Positions 39,121 to 51,963 of a stretch of DNA of 64,000 nt are shown here, in pieces. Below the pieces are notes generated by a model. That model had not been told where the DNA came from and searched no databases. It saw only the letters and a program-made list of their open reading frames with translations. The stretch comes from Gymnorhina tibicen (Eukaryota; Chordata; Aves; Passeriformes; Artamidae), in contig VXAZ01009496.1 of NCBI GenBank assembly GCA_013399875.1, positions 191,275 through 255,274 of the forward strand, written 5' to 3'. Position numbers and translations under genes: made by a program. The stretch's first letter is position 1. Every line of letters starts with the position of its first letter.

Positions 39121-42100
39121 ACCAAACTCAGTAGATAGGCAGCATTTTGCACCTCACTCACTGTCTGCAGTCTCCTCAATGGGAGAAATGGAATTGTAAC
39201 CTTTTCTTGGTGGCAACTCTGCACACTACTGCTGTACTTTTCTCTGTCATAAGGCATGTTGTAATATGGATTTACAGTGAGATTTCCATTTGTTTTGGTT
39301 TATTTTGTTTTGATTTTTTTTCTGGATTTCACTGGGCAGAAAAAAATTCACAACTGTTTAATCAATTTTCTTTTATGGAAACTATATACTCTACATTTGT
39401 TTTCATTTGCACATACACATCAGTGCTTTCTATCTGAGATTACCAGAGATTTTGGTTATACCTAATTAATAAGTTTTCAGGAGACCTTTGTAGCCGTCCT
39501 AAATGCAGACAGCCAAAATACTTGTGAAATTTTTCTGTAGTTGGGCCTCTGTGGCCCAAAGCTGAGTGATAACTTCCGAGAAGTATCCTTCTAACATGTC
39601 AGCTCTTTAATGGCTCCAAATTTCCCTATGATTTATAAATCACTGGAATGCAGTCTGAGAAACCAAGTATAATGTAAGATTAATACAGTGTGCAGAGAAG
39701 CTATGGATTGTAGGTGTTGAACTGAAATTCCTGCATCACTGAATATTACAGTGGATGAGGTATCTGCTTTAAGGACCTGAGGCATACTTCATCCAGACCA
39801 GGAACAGCAAAGACCAACTTCAGTGGTTCTTAACCAGGTGGGACAGCCTGAGGGCAAGATAATCAATGAAAGATGGGAAACCAGTATGGCCTTGGTATGG
39901 GAGGGAGATTAAGAGACTGATAGATGCTACAGTCCTTGAAAAGCCCTGAAGTCTGAGACATCTGGGAAGAGAAGAGCTACCAGAATGTACTTTATTTAAA
40001 TACAAGATTTATTGAGAAAGAAGTTAACTGAAAGTTTGAAAAAGACATAATTCCCAGTAGAAAGGTCTTGGAAGTACAAGAGGACACCATCCACTTACCA
40101 GAAATATTCTAATGTTCTAAGTCATGGTCTATCGGCTTATGTTTTGAGTTTCTGAGTTTATTAGAAACATCTCAGTAGATATTGGTCAGAGAAAGTTGCA
40201 GAGCCCAGAAAGCTCTCTAGAAAGAAGCAGGACACTAAATCAAATATAGGTAGTGGAGCTTTGTTTCTGATCATTATTTCAAGGGACCTTCTGGCTGTGC
40301 AATGGAAGGTTAAAGTGAAGCTAGCTTTTGGCTCCTCCAGCCTGTCATGCTGAGAAATATACATCAAATGCCAACATCTAATTCAAAATCCTATTCCTAT
40401 TCTTCTTAATCCTAGAAAATTTTCTGTTATGAATTTTTCATTTAAGGTTGTTTTTTAACAATGAATTTTAGGACATGTATTAGTGAAACAATAGATTTTG
40501 TTCTTAACTAAAATAAGGATATATTTTTACGCATTCACCTAAAGACAACCCTTAATGTATTCTGGTGCCCTGAACACATTGTTATGTTGAACTCATAGAA
40601 GATTTGAATTTTAAAGGGAAAAATGATATGTATTCTCATTATTCATGAACCAATAAGGTCAGACACAGATTTACCATATGTGAAAAACTTGAAGTATATA
40701 AGACTGTTGAGATTCAATAGATCCCAAGGGTAACAAATAAAGGCACAGCTGTTAAATTATAGTGCCTCTTTCAATTTCTTATATTTGTCTAAATTACTAT
40801 TTGTGGGAATTTAACACTATAGAACAAAAAAGGTGAACTTTTCTTGCAGTTGCCAAAAAGCCATTTATTGTTTGTATAGTTCCAGATATAACTGGATTTG
40901 GGTTAAAGAAATTTAGGTCTTTTGAATTGTGTATTCATGCAGGGATTTTTTAAAGCCTTTGAAGGGAAAAATCATCATGATGTGTTTTACCAGTTAGCAC
41001 ACTAAGGCTATTTGCTATGTCTGGGAGATTTAAAAACATAACTTTTAAAAGGCAAGTTATAGAAAAACTCCTTTTGAAACTTACCTTTAAAAATGGTGAC
41101 TTCATGGATTAAACAAGATGAAGGAAGATTTTTTCTTGAATCCCGTTTTTATTTTGCATTTTGCCTTTATAATAAGTAATCATTTATATTTCAAATGAAA
41201 GCAGTAGGCCTACGTAAGAAAAAAAGTACATTTCAGTTTGTAACAATGTAACACTTTTAACTGATTTTTTTTCTTTGAAGACACATTTTTGTTGTATAAG
41301 GTAATACAGAACTGCATTGAATTTCCCTTTTATTTTTATTTAAAATATTTACAGTATTCCATCGATATATCAGCTACTATATAAGAGTTCAGTACTGAAT
41401 GGATTGATTAACTAGCTGTCTGGATACATAATTAATCTCTCAAGGTCCCTTTTTAAGCTTGAGTATAACAGCCAATGAGAAGTGATGCGGCTGCTTTGGG
41501 ATGAGCAAAGCTTTTAAATGTTACCCTTCAACCCACACAGCAGTCTCCCTTTCTTCACAGAACTGTGTTCTTGTCCATAATTTTAAGGGCCTTTGTAAAT
41601 GGTGTAAGCAGCAGGACCTTTGGTTCAGCAGCAGTGATTTTTTACAGTTAAATGTGTAATTCTCCAAACGGAAGGACAGATGCTTTGGAGACATCATTAT
41701 TCTTCACCTATCTGTCAGAAACTACAGAGGATCTAGCTGGTTTAGTTGCAGTCCTTTTATCTTCAGTCTGATTTCTACAATTTTTCAAATAGATCCACAA
41801 TGCATTCATCACACCATGAGCAGGAATTTCAGCCTGAGCATCAGCAGTTATATAAGTTCTGGGCTGAGTAAACTAATTTCCCCTGATTTCAGTCATGTGA
41901 AGCAGTGGGTGGAAAGGTCACCCTCATTAGTGGGGAGAGATGCTGCTGCCCTGGTGGCCAACTGGCTTTGCACCCTTTTAGTTATTGATCTGGGAGCATA
42001 CAGAAGCAGGCAATGGCTGCAGGGCACAGCTCAGCTCTCTCTTCTTGAGGCTCTTCTAGGAAAGCTACCAAAGGTTTCCTTCTACATCCTGGATCTCTGT

Positions 42101-42656
42101 TATGGGTAATTAAGGTTAGGCAAGTGAAACAGCTAAAAATGAAAGATTCAGATTACTAATTCCTCCTGAGGAAAAGCTTTCAGGACAACAAATCCAGGGA
42201 AAATTTTCTGGGCATATCAGAATCCCGCCAGGTTAAAGTGACTCAACATTTAGTTTTCAGAAAGCAAAACCCTTCTGCATCCAAAGCCAATGAAAATGTT
42301 TAACATCCATCATTTTCTTGTGTACTCTCTGTTCCTGACCTTGAATGGCTGATCCAGAGCCAGCTGGGATTTGGATCATAATGCCAATGAAACTACAGAG
42401 ACAGTCAACACCATTTCTTCTAGAGGGGTCATCCTATTCCCTGGGATCTTGCCAATGAAAGTAATAGGAGTAAATTAAAAAATGAAATTTAGGAATATCT
42501 TCAGCATCCAAAGAAAAACCATTTCATTGCAGAAGCAAGAGGTAAAGCATTAACAATCGTTTAAACAGAGGTGCACTCTAATGGTGTAGGGTTTGTTTAA
42601 GACACCGTAAGTTTCAGAAATCTGAGTTATTAGGGTGTTGAAAACACAACTGTTTG

Positions 42657-42687
42657 TGAGAGAAGGAGAGAGAGGGAGAGAGAAAGT
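42657..42687 (+). repeat. GA-rich low-complexity tract
   Basis: GAGAGAAGGAGAGAGAGGGA and continuing purines, ending in AAAGTAAGT. Simple purine tract. Confidence 0.8.
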
Positions 42688-45600
42688 AAGTGATGCTGCT
42701 TTTTGGGGAAAATTTAGGAAATTCTTGAGTTAATTTTCTCAGATCACCTGGTCAGACAGCCATTCTAGCATGGACACTCAGTTTCAACTGCTTTCTCCTC
42801 TTCAGCTGAAGGAAGATAACTGATTCTTCCCCAAAGGAAGGAAAGGTGTAAAGACAGCTGCTTGGGAAACTCTACCCTTCCTGAGTAGGTTTGTCACAGC
42901 CTGCCTGTGCCCCTGTCCTGCTGACTGTCAAAGTTCACAGTACAATGCAGAAAGGAGAATCCAGCAGGAGAAAACTGAAGATTCCCTCCAAAATAGCACA
43001 TTCGTCTGTGCAACAAGCAGCCATGGGCAGTCATCCTCCATGGCCAGTTTGGCACAGGTACCCTTGTTTTAAGGCAGTCTTGGAAAAAAGAATGTCCTGC
43101 TTTCAGTCCAGACTCTCAGGTTAGGTTCCTGCATGACAAAGCACAGTGTCAAATGGTCTGTGCCCATTGTGACAGCAAGAACTTAAAAACTGGTAAAACA
43201 ATATGGAAAGTGTCCCAAACTTTGCAATATTCTGTTGGATTCAAATCCACTCTAATTTGGGTAAAAGCACTGTCAGCAGGAATCTGGATACATACACAAG
43301 AAGTAGAATCAACAGCAGCGTGGGAACTAACCTATGACTCCTTGATCCCATAGGATGCTGGGCCATACTCACCATGTTATAAAGTCAACTCATTACTCTT
43401 TCCTTGCTGATGGAGGAATAAGTGCTTGCAGCTTATCATGGGATGTATACAGGAGCAAACTGAGGGCCAAACAGAAGGAAATCATTGAAAGCAAAGTCTT
43501 AGAAATACTTTTGGTTAGTGTCTGAAAGAAATTACTTGCATTTTTTCTTATATGAATACTTTTAATGCTTTCTATTTTTTTAAGAATTCTTTATTATTTC
43601 TTTACCCTTTTCTTCTGTCACTTTTTCCTTCCTTTTCTTTTATTTTACACATTGTTTATAATTGTAATAGGCCAGCTTGTGGAGGGTTAGTACAAAATGG
43701 ATAAGTCAATTTTTTGTTTAAATCTTTCCTTTCATTTATTAGTGGAACAAATAGTGATTTGCACAGAAGCTTTCCAACATAGGTGCCTTATGCTGATTAG
43801 CACTTTGTTCTGCTTTCACACATTGGCAAAGCAGAACTCCACTTGTTGTTTTCCTGTCTGGGTTTCACCAAAAAAAAAAAACATTTTTTTTCTGCACAGA
43901 AACTTTAAGATATATAAAATTTTGTTCCAGTGAGAATTGATGATTGCTTTTAAAAGTATTCCTTAAAGGGGCTATTCTTTTAAAAGAGAAACCAGTGTCA
44001 GAGTTCTGTGAATGAAAGAATGAGCTCTCCAAAATGACTGATGGTGCTGTCTTTCTTCTCTTAATTGATTAGTACTTTGGTTCTGAAACCTTGGCCCGCA
44101 GACCATCTGTGTCCTGCAGAGAAGTTGCTAGTAGAGCCTTTAGAGAGGAGACAGATACAATGATGGTAGTTTCTCTGCTTGATTACTGCTGTTAAATCAT
44201 CTTAAAAGCAGTTAAATATTCATGAAACCTTTTACTAATCAGACTTCTTCTAGGAAAGCAATTCTAAGTGGGAAAATTCTTTTTGCTTTTGAAGATGTTC
44301 TCCTTTTTAATATATGCAAATAATAATTAATAACTTATTTATAAAGCCCTATTGGCATGGCTGAGGTGCTTGGGGTACTATACAACATCATCAAAACAGA
44401 ATCAAAAAGAAATGAACAGAAGTTCACCCTCATTAAAGTCAAGCCAAACACAAGAAAAATTGCAGAGAAGAAAACAGGGTCTGCTTCTCTAATCATGCAG
44501 TCTCAACATTTTTGAAATGATGCTGGGATTCGAAATACATCAGCATAAACCTCAAAGTATGTACAAATAAGGGTGAAGTCCCCTTGTTCTTCCATAAACT
44601 TATTTTCATTTCACATATCCTCATATGTTATCCTGGCTCACCGCTTTCAAACATTAGGCATAAAGCACAACTTGTAAAGTATTCTGCATTGCCAAGGGTC
44701 TGCATGCTGCCCCATACAAACTTCCCCAAATAAACTGGCAGAAAAGAATGTGTTCCAGGAGCTGTGCAGTAAATGTTTCAAAATGTGACCCACTATGTAC
44801 TGGTGGAAGTTATAAAGCAGGGAATTTGGCCTTTGCCACCCTTGCAAATAAGAACTGTGGGGCAAAGTTCCCTACTTGCCGGCTCTGTGGACAGGGGAAA
44901 ATCATATTAGTATAAAGATCACTTTTACAGACAGCTACAACAATGTGAATATCAGTACCATCTGTCTTTGGAAAAAAGACCTATAAATCAACATGGACAT
45001 GGACATGTACATATTTAATTGTTCAAATGCACTTACAGAAGTAATTTTTAAAGTTCCATCTGATTCAAAATGCAGGGAAACATCAGGTATTTTTTTCTGC
45101 CATATCACCAGGTACCACTTCCACAATACAAATTTTCAGATATGTAAACTGGCTGTACAAAACAAATGAATTTGTACTTCTTCCCTGTTAGACACCAGCC
45201 AAACTGTCACTCTTTACAAATAGGTAAAATAGGTTATGGGGGATGAATAAAGGAGGAAAAAACAAGAGAAAATATATCGTGAAAGTTAGGCTGTCATTAG
45301 CAGCGGCTCTTTCTGATAAGGCTCAGCTCTTAAACTATAAATATGGGGAAAAAAGATTAAAGCTGTTGCTTTGATGCCTGAATATAGTATCTATTTAATT
45401 TGAGATTACATAGTTCATAAGGAATAAATCCCCAAATATATTTGTAAAATCCTTCAACAGCCTTCAAAAGTATCACAGTGTAATTTGCAGAATTCACTCT
45501 CTGGAGTCTGATTTTAGAAATACACCAATGCATAGGTGATTTAAGAGAGAAAAAGCTGATTTTGGGTTTGTGTCTCAAGGTGCAACATTTGCTCTAAGCA

Positions 45601-48600
45601 ATAAGTTTCAAGGAAGCTCAGCTGGAACTGAGGACAAGTATTAATGGTGGAAGTTCAAAGGCATGGGTGGGAGCAGCAAGGATGGATAGGCACAGGATTC
45701 ACTAATGTGCAGTGAGACTGATGGGGGATGCACGCTCCTCTCCATCTGTACTTTGAGAACATCTATCCTAATATATCATCTGACTAATTAAACAGTGTTT
45801 CATTCACATTGGACTTCAGTATAGAGGCCAGATCCAGTGTCCATTAAAATCTCATGAGAAAGCACAGCAGAAGAATTTTGGCTTTTACACTATGGCCGTT
45901 ACTGTTACAGTACACATATCACACTCAGTCCCAGCTATATACATGCCAGGAGATGCAGACCTCTGGCAGGACAATGCTGTTTTCCTGATCCACCTTCCTG
46001 AATTTAGTTTTCTTTTCCAAGAAAAGTGATGCTGAGCATTTCACAGCATTCATCTTTTTGGAAAAAAAAAAAACAAAGCCTTGTAAAAATGAGCTTTTTC
46101 ACTAAGCTTTTTGCCCAGCATTTTTGATGTACGGTCTGAACTCTGATGCTTGGGAATGCTGCAGTTCTGAAAACATTTAATTGTATGGGAGGAAAATAAG
46201 AAGAATTCTCTCAAATTGTCTATTAGATTGTATAACTGCTTCCCAAAAGCAGTAGAAGCAAATGTAATATCAGAATTCACATGTAAGTAAGAAAACACGA
46301 GGTAGGAAAAGTTACTGACTAAAACTTATGGTCAAATATTTCTTTCTCCTAAAGTCAACTTTTGTCATCATCTATTGATAGAATGTTCCCCACGAAAAAA
46401 AGAATAAAAAAACCAGTTGTTTACTTTGCTGGTTGTTCTTAACTTTTCAGAACCTCTTGCCTGAGTAAAATTCATTTGTCATTAACTGCTGACAGCTTTG
46501 AAAATTGTCTTTTGATTAACACTAAACAAAGAATTGTTCTTTGTCCAATCACCTAGCATGAGTTCAAATTTAGGAAGTCAAAGTCTGTGATTTACATAGA
46601 GTATATTTAAACAAAGGTCTAGGGGATCCACACGTACTGTACAATCTTTGACGCTTTCTTGTGTGAAATGAGTTTATGCAAGTCCAGTTCATTGCACAAG
46701 GCTATTCAGTTTTGTTAGTCCCTTGAATTAGTTTCTAGGTTAGCAAAGCAGTAAGAACATTAGAAAAATAAAACAAAGCAAAACAACAGTGACAAAAAAG
46801 AATCTAAACAAACAAAAACTCCCCAAAAACCCCTAGACCCTAAAAGACTATATCCTTGTTATGCAAGTCTTCCTGCTCACACACTTCAAGTTAAAACACC
46901 TCCTTTGAAGAACAGAAATGGGATTGCTCAAAGTTAAGTACATGAAAAAGAGGAATCAAGGCTAATGACTGTTTTGCCCAGTGGAAAACTCTCAAAGTTG
47001 TATTATTTCAGCTCCTATAAATATCCTAATAGGATTTTCATGCTGCATTGGAAAATTCCGCAGCAGCAACTCAGTCCGTTTTATATGTAATTCATTTCCC
47101 CCTTTCTTTTATGCTTGGTCATTTTTTGTGTACAAACATGATACACAGTTTACCAAAACATTTGGTAATTGTCTGAGTGAATCAAACAGTTGTGAAACCT
47201 GCATCATGCAAAAGCTCAAGGCAATACTGAATTTTGCCCTGCTCATAATCATTTTTAATGCTGCCTGCATACGTGTAAGTCACAGACAGCCAGCACCACA
47301 TAGCAGACAAACGTAAAGCCATTTTTTCTTTTCACTCTGTTATTGAAATCTGTGAAGCATAAGGAAAAGCAAAAACAGAGAGGAAAGACAAGTCCTTCCC
47401 ATTTCCATAATAGCATCAGGCTACAGTTGTATGTTTATTTTTTAAAAATGAAATGTTTGTCCAGCTACTTTGTTTATAAGTGCATTTCTAGTTTTTCCTA
47501 AGTTTAATACAATTTAGGAAAATCCAGAGAGATTATTTAGGTGCCTTCCACTTGGAGTACCTTGGCCCTAAAAGAGTATCATAAAAAGACAAAACCTGGG
47601 AGATGGTCTCCCTGTGGACTGCCTTGGCAGAGTCTCCTGCATCTTCATCTTCATCCTTACGCCCCCATTCAACCAGACACCTACCATCAGTGAACAGACA
47701 ACAGCAGACAGAGGGGCACATGTGAAAGTCCTGCCTCCCATTCAAATTTAAATCATTTATACCCTGTTGGGACACAGAACTTTCAGTTCTCTGAGGCCAG
47801 ACATCAAAGAAGGGAGAACAGATATTTTTAAAAAATAATTTCCTGGGATGTAATGATACCTGTCTTTTAGAGCTTTGGACAGGGCTAGGATATTTTCTAA
47901 GGAAGAGGAGTTTCAAAGTGTGCAGCTCCCACTGTAGGATAAATCCATCCTAGTCAATACTTGAGTATTGAATATCTCAGTTACCTTGCAGTTAAAAGTT
48001 TGCAAGTTGTTTCTAGCTGATACTGAACTGAAAGCTGTTACTGCTTCAAAAGGGTTGCCAGGCACCAGCCTGGATTCAGCTGCTTTCAGATATAATGTCT
48101 TTGTCTCCTAAGGTAGGGTCCTACACAAAGGATTTATGAGATGCTGAGGATTAAAACTATGGAGGATTGAAACCGATCAGTGCTAAAATTGAACCCATTT
48201 TAGAAGGAGTCTTTACCTGTCCTACTTCCAGCATGAAGGAAATCATAAAACTGGGATGTATCCTTTAGCATCTCTGTGCCTTTGTTTCCCTGCAGAGGAT
48301 GGCAGCCAAAATCTTCAGCCACTGTGGTACAGCACAGATTGTGCAGCCTCTCCTTGCCAGACTTCAGGGCTACTTCTCAAGGTGACTGCCCTCATTCATA
48401 CATCTGGGGTTTTCACAATCAGGATCCTGGAATAAAAGCCAACATATTACTGTCACTGCAATATATTAAAATGCTGATGCTGCAGGAAGAAGTAAGGCTA
48501 GAAGGTTCTGGATTCACAGACTCATTTAAAAGCAATATAAAATAAGTAGGGAAAATGACTATGTGGTACTGAAACACAGTGGTGCCCATACTGAGAAAAG

Positions 48601-49270
48601 AGAGCAACCAGTTTCTTTCTGCTGATTTAGAGGGAGGCTGCCAAGGCACAGCCAGTAAATAAGTATTGTTCAGAGTCATCTGAGCAAGGTTCTCTAAAAG
48701 CTGAGTTTGATATACAAGAGAAACACTCAACTGATTGTTATATAATAGTAACTGACTGCAGAGGAATGGACTTTATATGAAAGCTAGGACTGTATTTTGA
48801 GTTAGGGAAAGCTTTTTATTCTGTGCATTGAAGCCTTGGGCTTTATTCTATTGGAATTTACTTTTCCAGATGGCTCAGAATGCTGCCGGTCCTTGCAGCC
48901 TGTTCAGGGGCCAGGCAATGGGCAGTGGTGCTGCAGAAACACAAAACAACTCCAAAGTTTCCTGAGAAACATGACTGGGAGGAGGATGAGAAGCAGAGTC
49001 TACTCAAGAGCCAAGTCTGCAAGTAGCTAAAAATGAATCTGAAGAGGGATGCTGTGCCTGTGAAAGTAAGGAGGGAGCATGTGCAAAGCAGTTGAAACAG
49101 TTATGGTTTTGTGCTTTGTAGTTAACTTGGTGTTAAAATCAAACACACAGCATTATTTTTAGCTCTTAGAAAACCCGAGCAAAATGCTCCAGGCAGCTGC
49201 TCTCTCTTCTGTCTTGAGTAAACATTTGGTTTTTGTCAGTTTGATGCTCAATCATCAAAATGTGGAACTT

Positions 49271-49338
49271 CCTACTTTCCCTTCCCCTTTCCCTTTTCTC
49301 TTTCCTTGTCCTTGTCCTTGTCCTCATCCATGTCCTTT
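49271..49338 (+). repeat. Pyrimidine tract with (CCTTGT) repeat
   Basis: A C/T-rich run (CTACTTTCCCTTCCCC onwards) passes into three tandem CCTTGT units at about 49304-49321, then degenerate copies (CCTCAT, CCATGT). The tract could form triplex structure, but no function is indicated. Confidence 0.85.
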
Positions 49339-50999
49339 CATAATTTTCTGGAGCCTGCAGTTTTTAAGAGGAGGAGCTGCCCCAGAACCATTTCCAAAAT
49401 CATAGGTGTCTGAGATGGTCAAATGTCTGATGCACCTGATTATCTGTCTGAAAGCTGAGTTGGATTTTCCTTCTGCAGACAAATCACCGAAGGAAAAAAG
49501 AGACAGGGAGAAAATAGGGGAGGTCATGCATGGAGTTTTAATTTTGTTTTCCTCCTTGTCCCCACACAGAGCTTCTCAGTCTTAATAGCTGCACCCATTA
49601 GGTTGCAGTAATTTATTTGCCCCTTGGTGCCAAGGTGAAAAAAGAAGACGTATGGCTGATTTGTATGTTGTTCACATTCATTCCCTGCTCCTTACTGGCC
49701 TATTCTAAATAATGTAAAATGAGTCAGTCAATTTGGAGTAGAGCTCAGATCACAAAAGGTTGTTGAGGATGGTGTCACACATACAGATTTCTGGAAAATA
49801 GTGTCATCCAAGGTCCATTCTGGATTGTTAACACAATCAAACACTGCCATGGGTTGACACTGAAGAAATTAAAGAAAGAAGTTCCTTCTTTGGAACTCAT
49901 GAGGACTGCTTAGTAAAACTTGTGCAAGTAATGGTGAGCAGAGTGCTGGTGTTACATCCTATGCCTTCCTGGATGTCAGAAATGTGAACTGTGTGTCCTG
50001 ATGGACTTTGGGATAACTGACATTCTCTCATGTCAGCAGCTAGATAACTGATGTGCAGCTAGATTTTTCAGCCATTTATTTGTGCTAAGGTTGAGTCCAG
50101 GACACACCACATTTCTGATACTTCTCACACCTGAGAGCTGGAAGCCTTGCTACATCTCAGAGTGTCATATCCTGAGGGCATTCAGCACATGGCTCCAAAT
50201 AAAAGGGGCTCTTGCAACTACTACTTCTCCTCCTGTCAGGGACATGAGGGGAGGAAGTGGAGAGCATTCAAATGGTTGTGGTCTGGGTAAAATTTGCAGC
50301 CTTTCCTCCATTTTTTTGGTCTGCTAGAGCCAGCCAGCAGTATGTGTCTGGAACAACATGTCCAGAAAGAATTGCTGAGCTCAGCAGCAAGTAGAAAGTT
50401 CATTAAGGCACACAAACCTTTTTCTGGGATGGTACAATGTGCTGCTGACTCATATGGGCTGCATGGTCTAATCCTAAATTATTAAGAATGACCCAGATTC
50501 TGGCACTCTGTCTTCTGCTGATTAACATCTTACTCTGCAAGCAGTTTAGTCTAGCTTAAGTGGGGCTGCATCCGCAAATTAATTTTCAGTATAAGGGTGA
50601 AAGAATCAGGCCTTATAACTCTAACCATGGTTCCAATAGATCCAGATAGGAATTATAACAGGCAGCATAAGGAATGAAAATAAACTTGCTCTGAGTTCAG
50701 ATTGGTCTGGTAAAAAAAAAGGAAAAAGAGAATGAATTCACAATCCTTGCTTATATAAATAGCACCTGTTTTGACAAATTTTGTATGCTTATGTTTTCCA
50801 AATTAGCATGCTTCCAAAGTACCACTTTTTTTCAGAACATAAATGACAGCACTGAAAAAAAAAAAAACCAACACAGGCTGTTACTATATATATGTTTATA
50901 ATCTTTAAGCTTTGCAAGCTTATTCATCCAGTAATTCTTAACCTAAGCACACTTGCTTGGTCTTCAGCCGTAGTACAACACATGAATATCTGCTTATTG

Positions 51000-51963
51000 G
51001 GACTCAAAAGGCTGTGATCCACAGCACTAGTTGTGTATTCCAGAGGTGGATAATGGGTCCAATGCTGCAGGATCTTCATTAGTGACCTAGTCACTGACAC
51101 AGAGTGAACCTTCAGCAAGTTTTCAGACAATGCAAAACTAGGAGGAGTGGCTGATGCACCAGATGTCATGCTGCCATCCAGAGGCACCTCAACAGCTGGA
51201 GAAGTGGGGTGATGAGAATCTCACACTGTTCAGTGAGGGGAAGTGCAAAGCCCTGCCTCTGGGGAGGAACAGCCCCAGCACCAGCAGAGGCTGGGGGCCA
51301 CCCTTCTGGAAGGCAGTTTGGCAGAGAAGGCCCTGGGGGTCCTGATGGACACCAGGCAGGATGTGAATCAGCAGTGTGCCCTTGCCACTAAGAACATGAG
51401 GGGTATCTTGGGCTGCATTAGGCAAAGGAACGCCAGCTGGTGGAGGCATCTGGCTCTTCCTCTTTATTCACTGCTGTCTACTGTGCAAAAGTGACACTGG
51501 AAATACTGGAGAAGAGTCCAGTGAAATGCACAAAACGTATAAGGGGCTGCTGTGTCTTTCATACAATGGGAGAATGAGAGAAGTGTGACTGGCCAGCCTG
51601 AAGAAGAGACAGTGCAGGAGGTCTTATCAGCATGCATAAATATCTGATGAGAAGGAACAAAGAACAGTCAGAACGATTCTTCTTGGGAGCACTCAGTGAC
51701 AGGACAAGAGGCAATAAACACCGACTGAAATACAGGAAATCCCCCTAAAATGTATGAAAAAACTGTTTTACTGAGGGGATGGTCGAACAATGGCATAGGT
51801 TGCCCAGACAGGATGAGGAGTCTCCATACTTGGAGATATCCGAAGTCTAAGTGGACACAGACCTGAGCAACTTGCTACCGATGACCTCACTTGTGAAGAG
51901 GGATTGCACTGAAGAATTTTCAGGGGTCCCTTCCAACCTCAACTCCTCTGTGATTGCGTGATA
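51000..51963 (+). mobile_element. CR1 LINE, longest copy, reaching the reverse transcriptase
   Basis: About 960 bp. The 5' part (from about 51000) is the end of the reverse transcriptase: ATAATGGGTCCAATGCTGCA, ATCTTCATTAGTGACCTAG and GAACCTTCAGCAAG. Read at 51117-51146, the counterpart of the catalytic FADD box is KFSDNAKLGG, so the FxDD aspartate pair has become FSDN and the enzyme would be dead. Downstream come CTGGAGAAGTGGGGTGATGA, GTCCTGATGGACACCAGGCA, GTGCCCTTGCCACTAAGAAC, ACAGGACAAGAGGCAATAAA and the terminal GTCCCTTCCAACCTCAAC, with the tail CTCTGTGATTGCGTGATA at 51944-51961. Stops and frameshifts break the frame, for example a TGA in place of the usual Cys of the TECTLSKF region. It is 5'-truncated and carries the usual 3' end. 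Confidence 0.95.

Larger units (their letters stand above)
31951..50999. other. Long noncoding stretch, 19 kb, no complete gene
   Basis: No CR1, LTR or RNA gene recognised. Composition is AT-rich apart from a CpG-rich block at 38.7-39.1 kb. Several frames exceed 95 codons (127 minus at 47533-47916; 111 plus at 46981-47316; 97 plus at 41816-42109) without recognised domains. A candidate exon (33838-34042, minus) and simple repeats are listed separately. A, T and pyrimidine runs are common, for example 43584-43650. Confidence 0.5.

Noticed and set aside
47533..47916. 127-codon minus-strand frame with acidic patch (KDEDEDAGD)
   Set aside because: Internal AG and GT sites could define a 79-nt exon, but the signals are ordinary and the peptide is unrecognised. 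Kept as chance.
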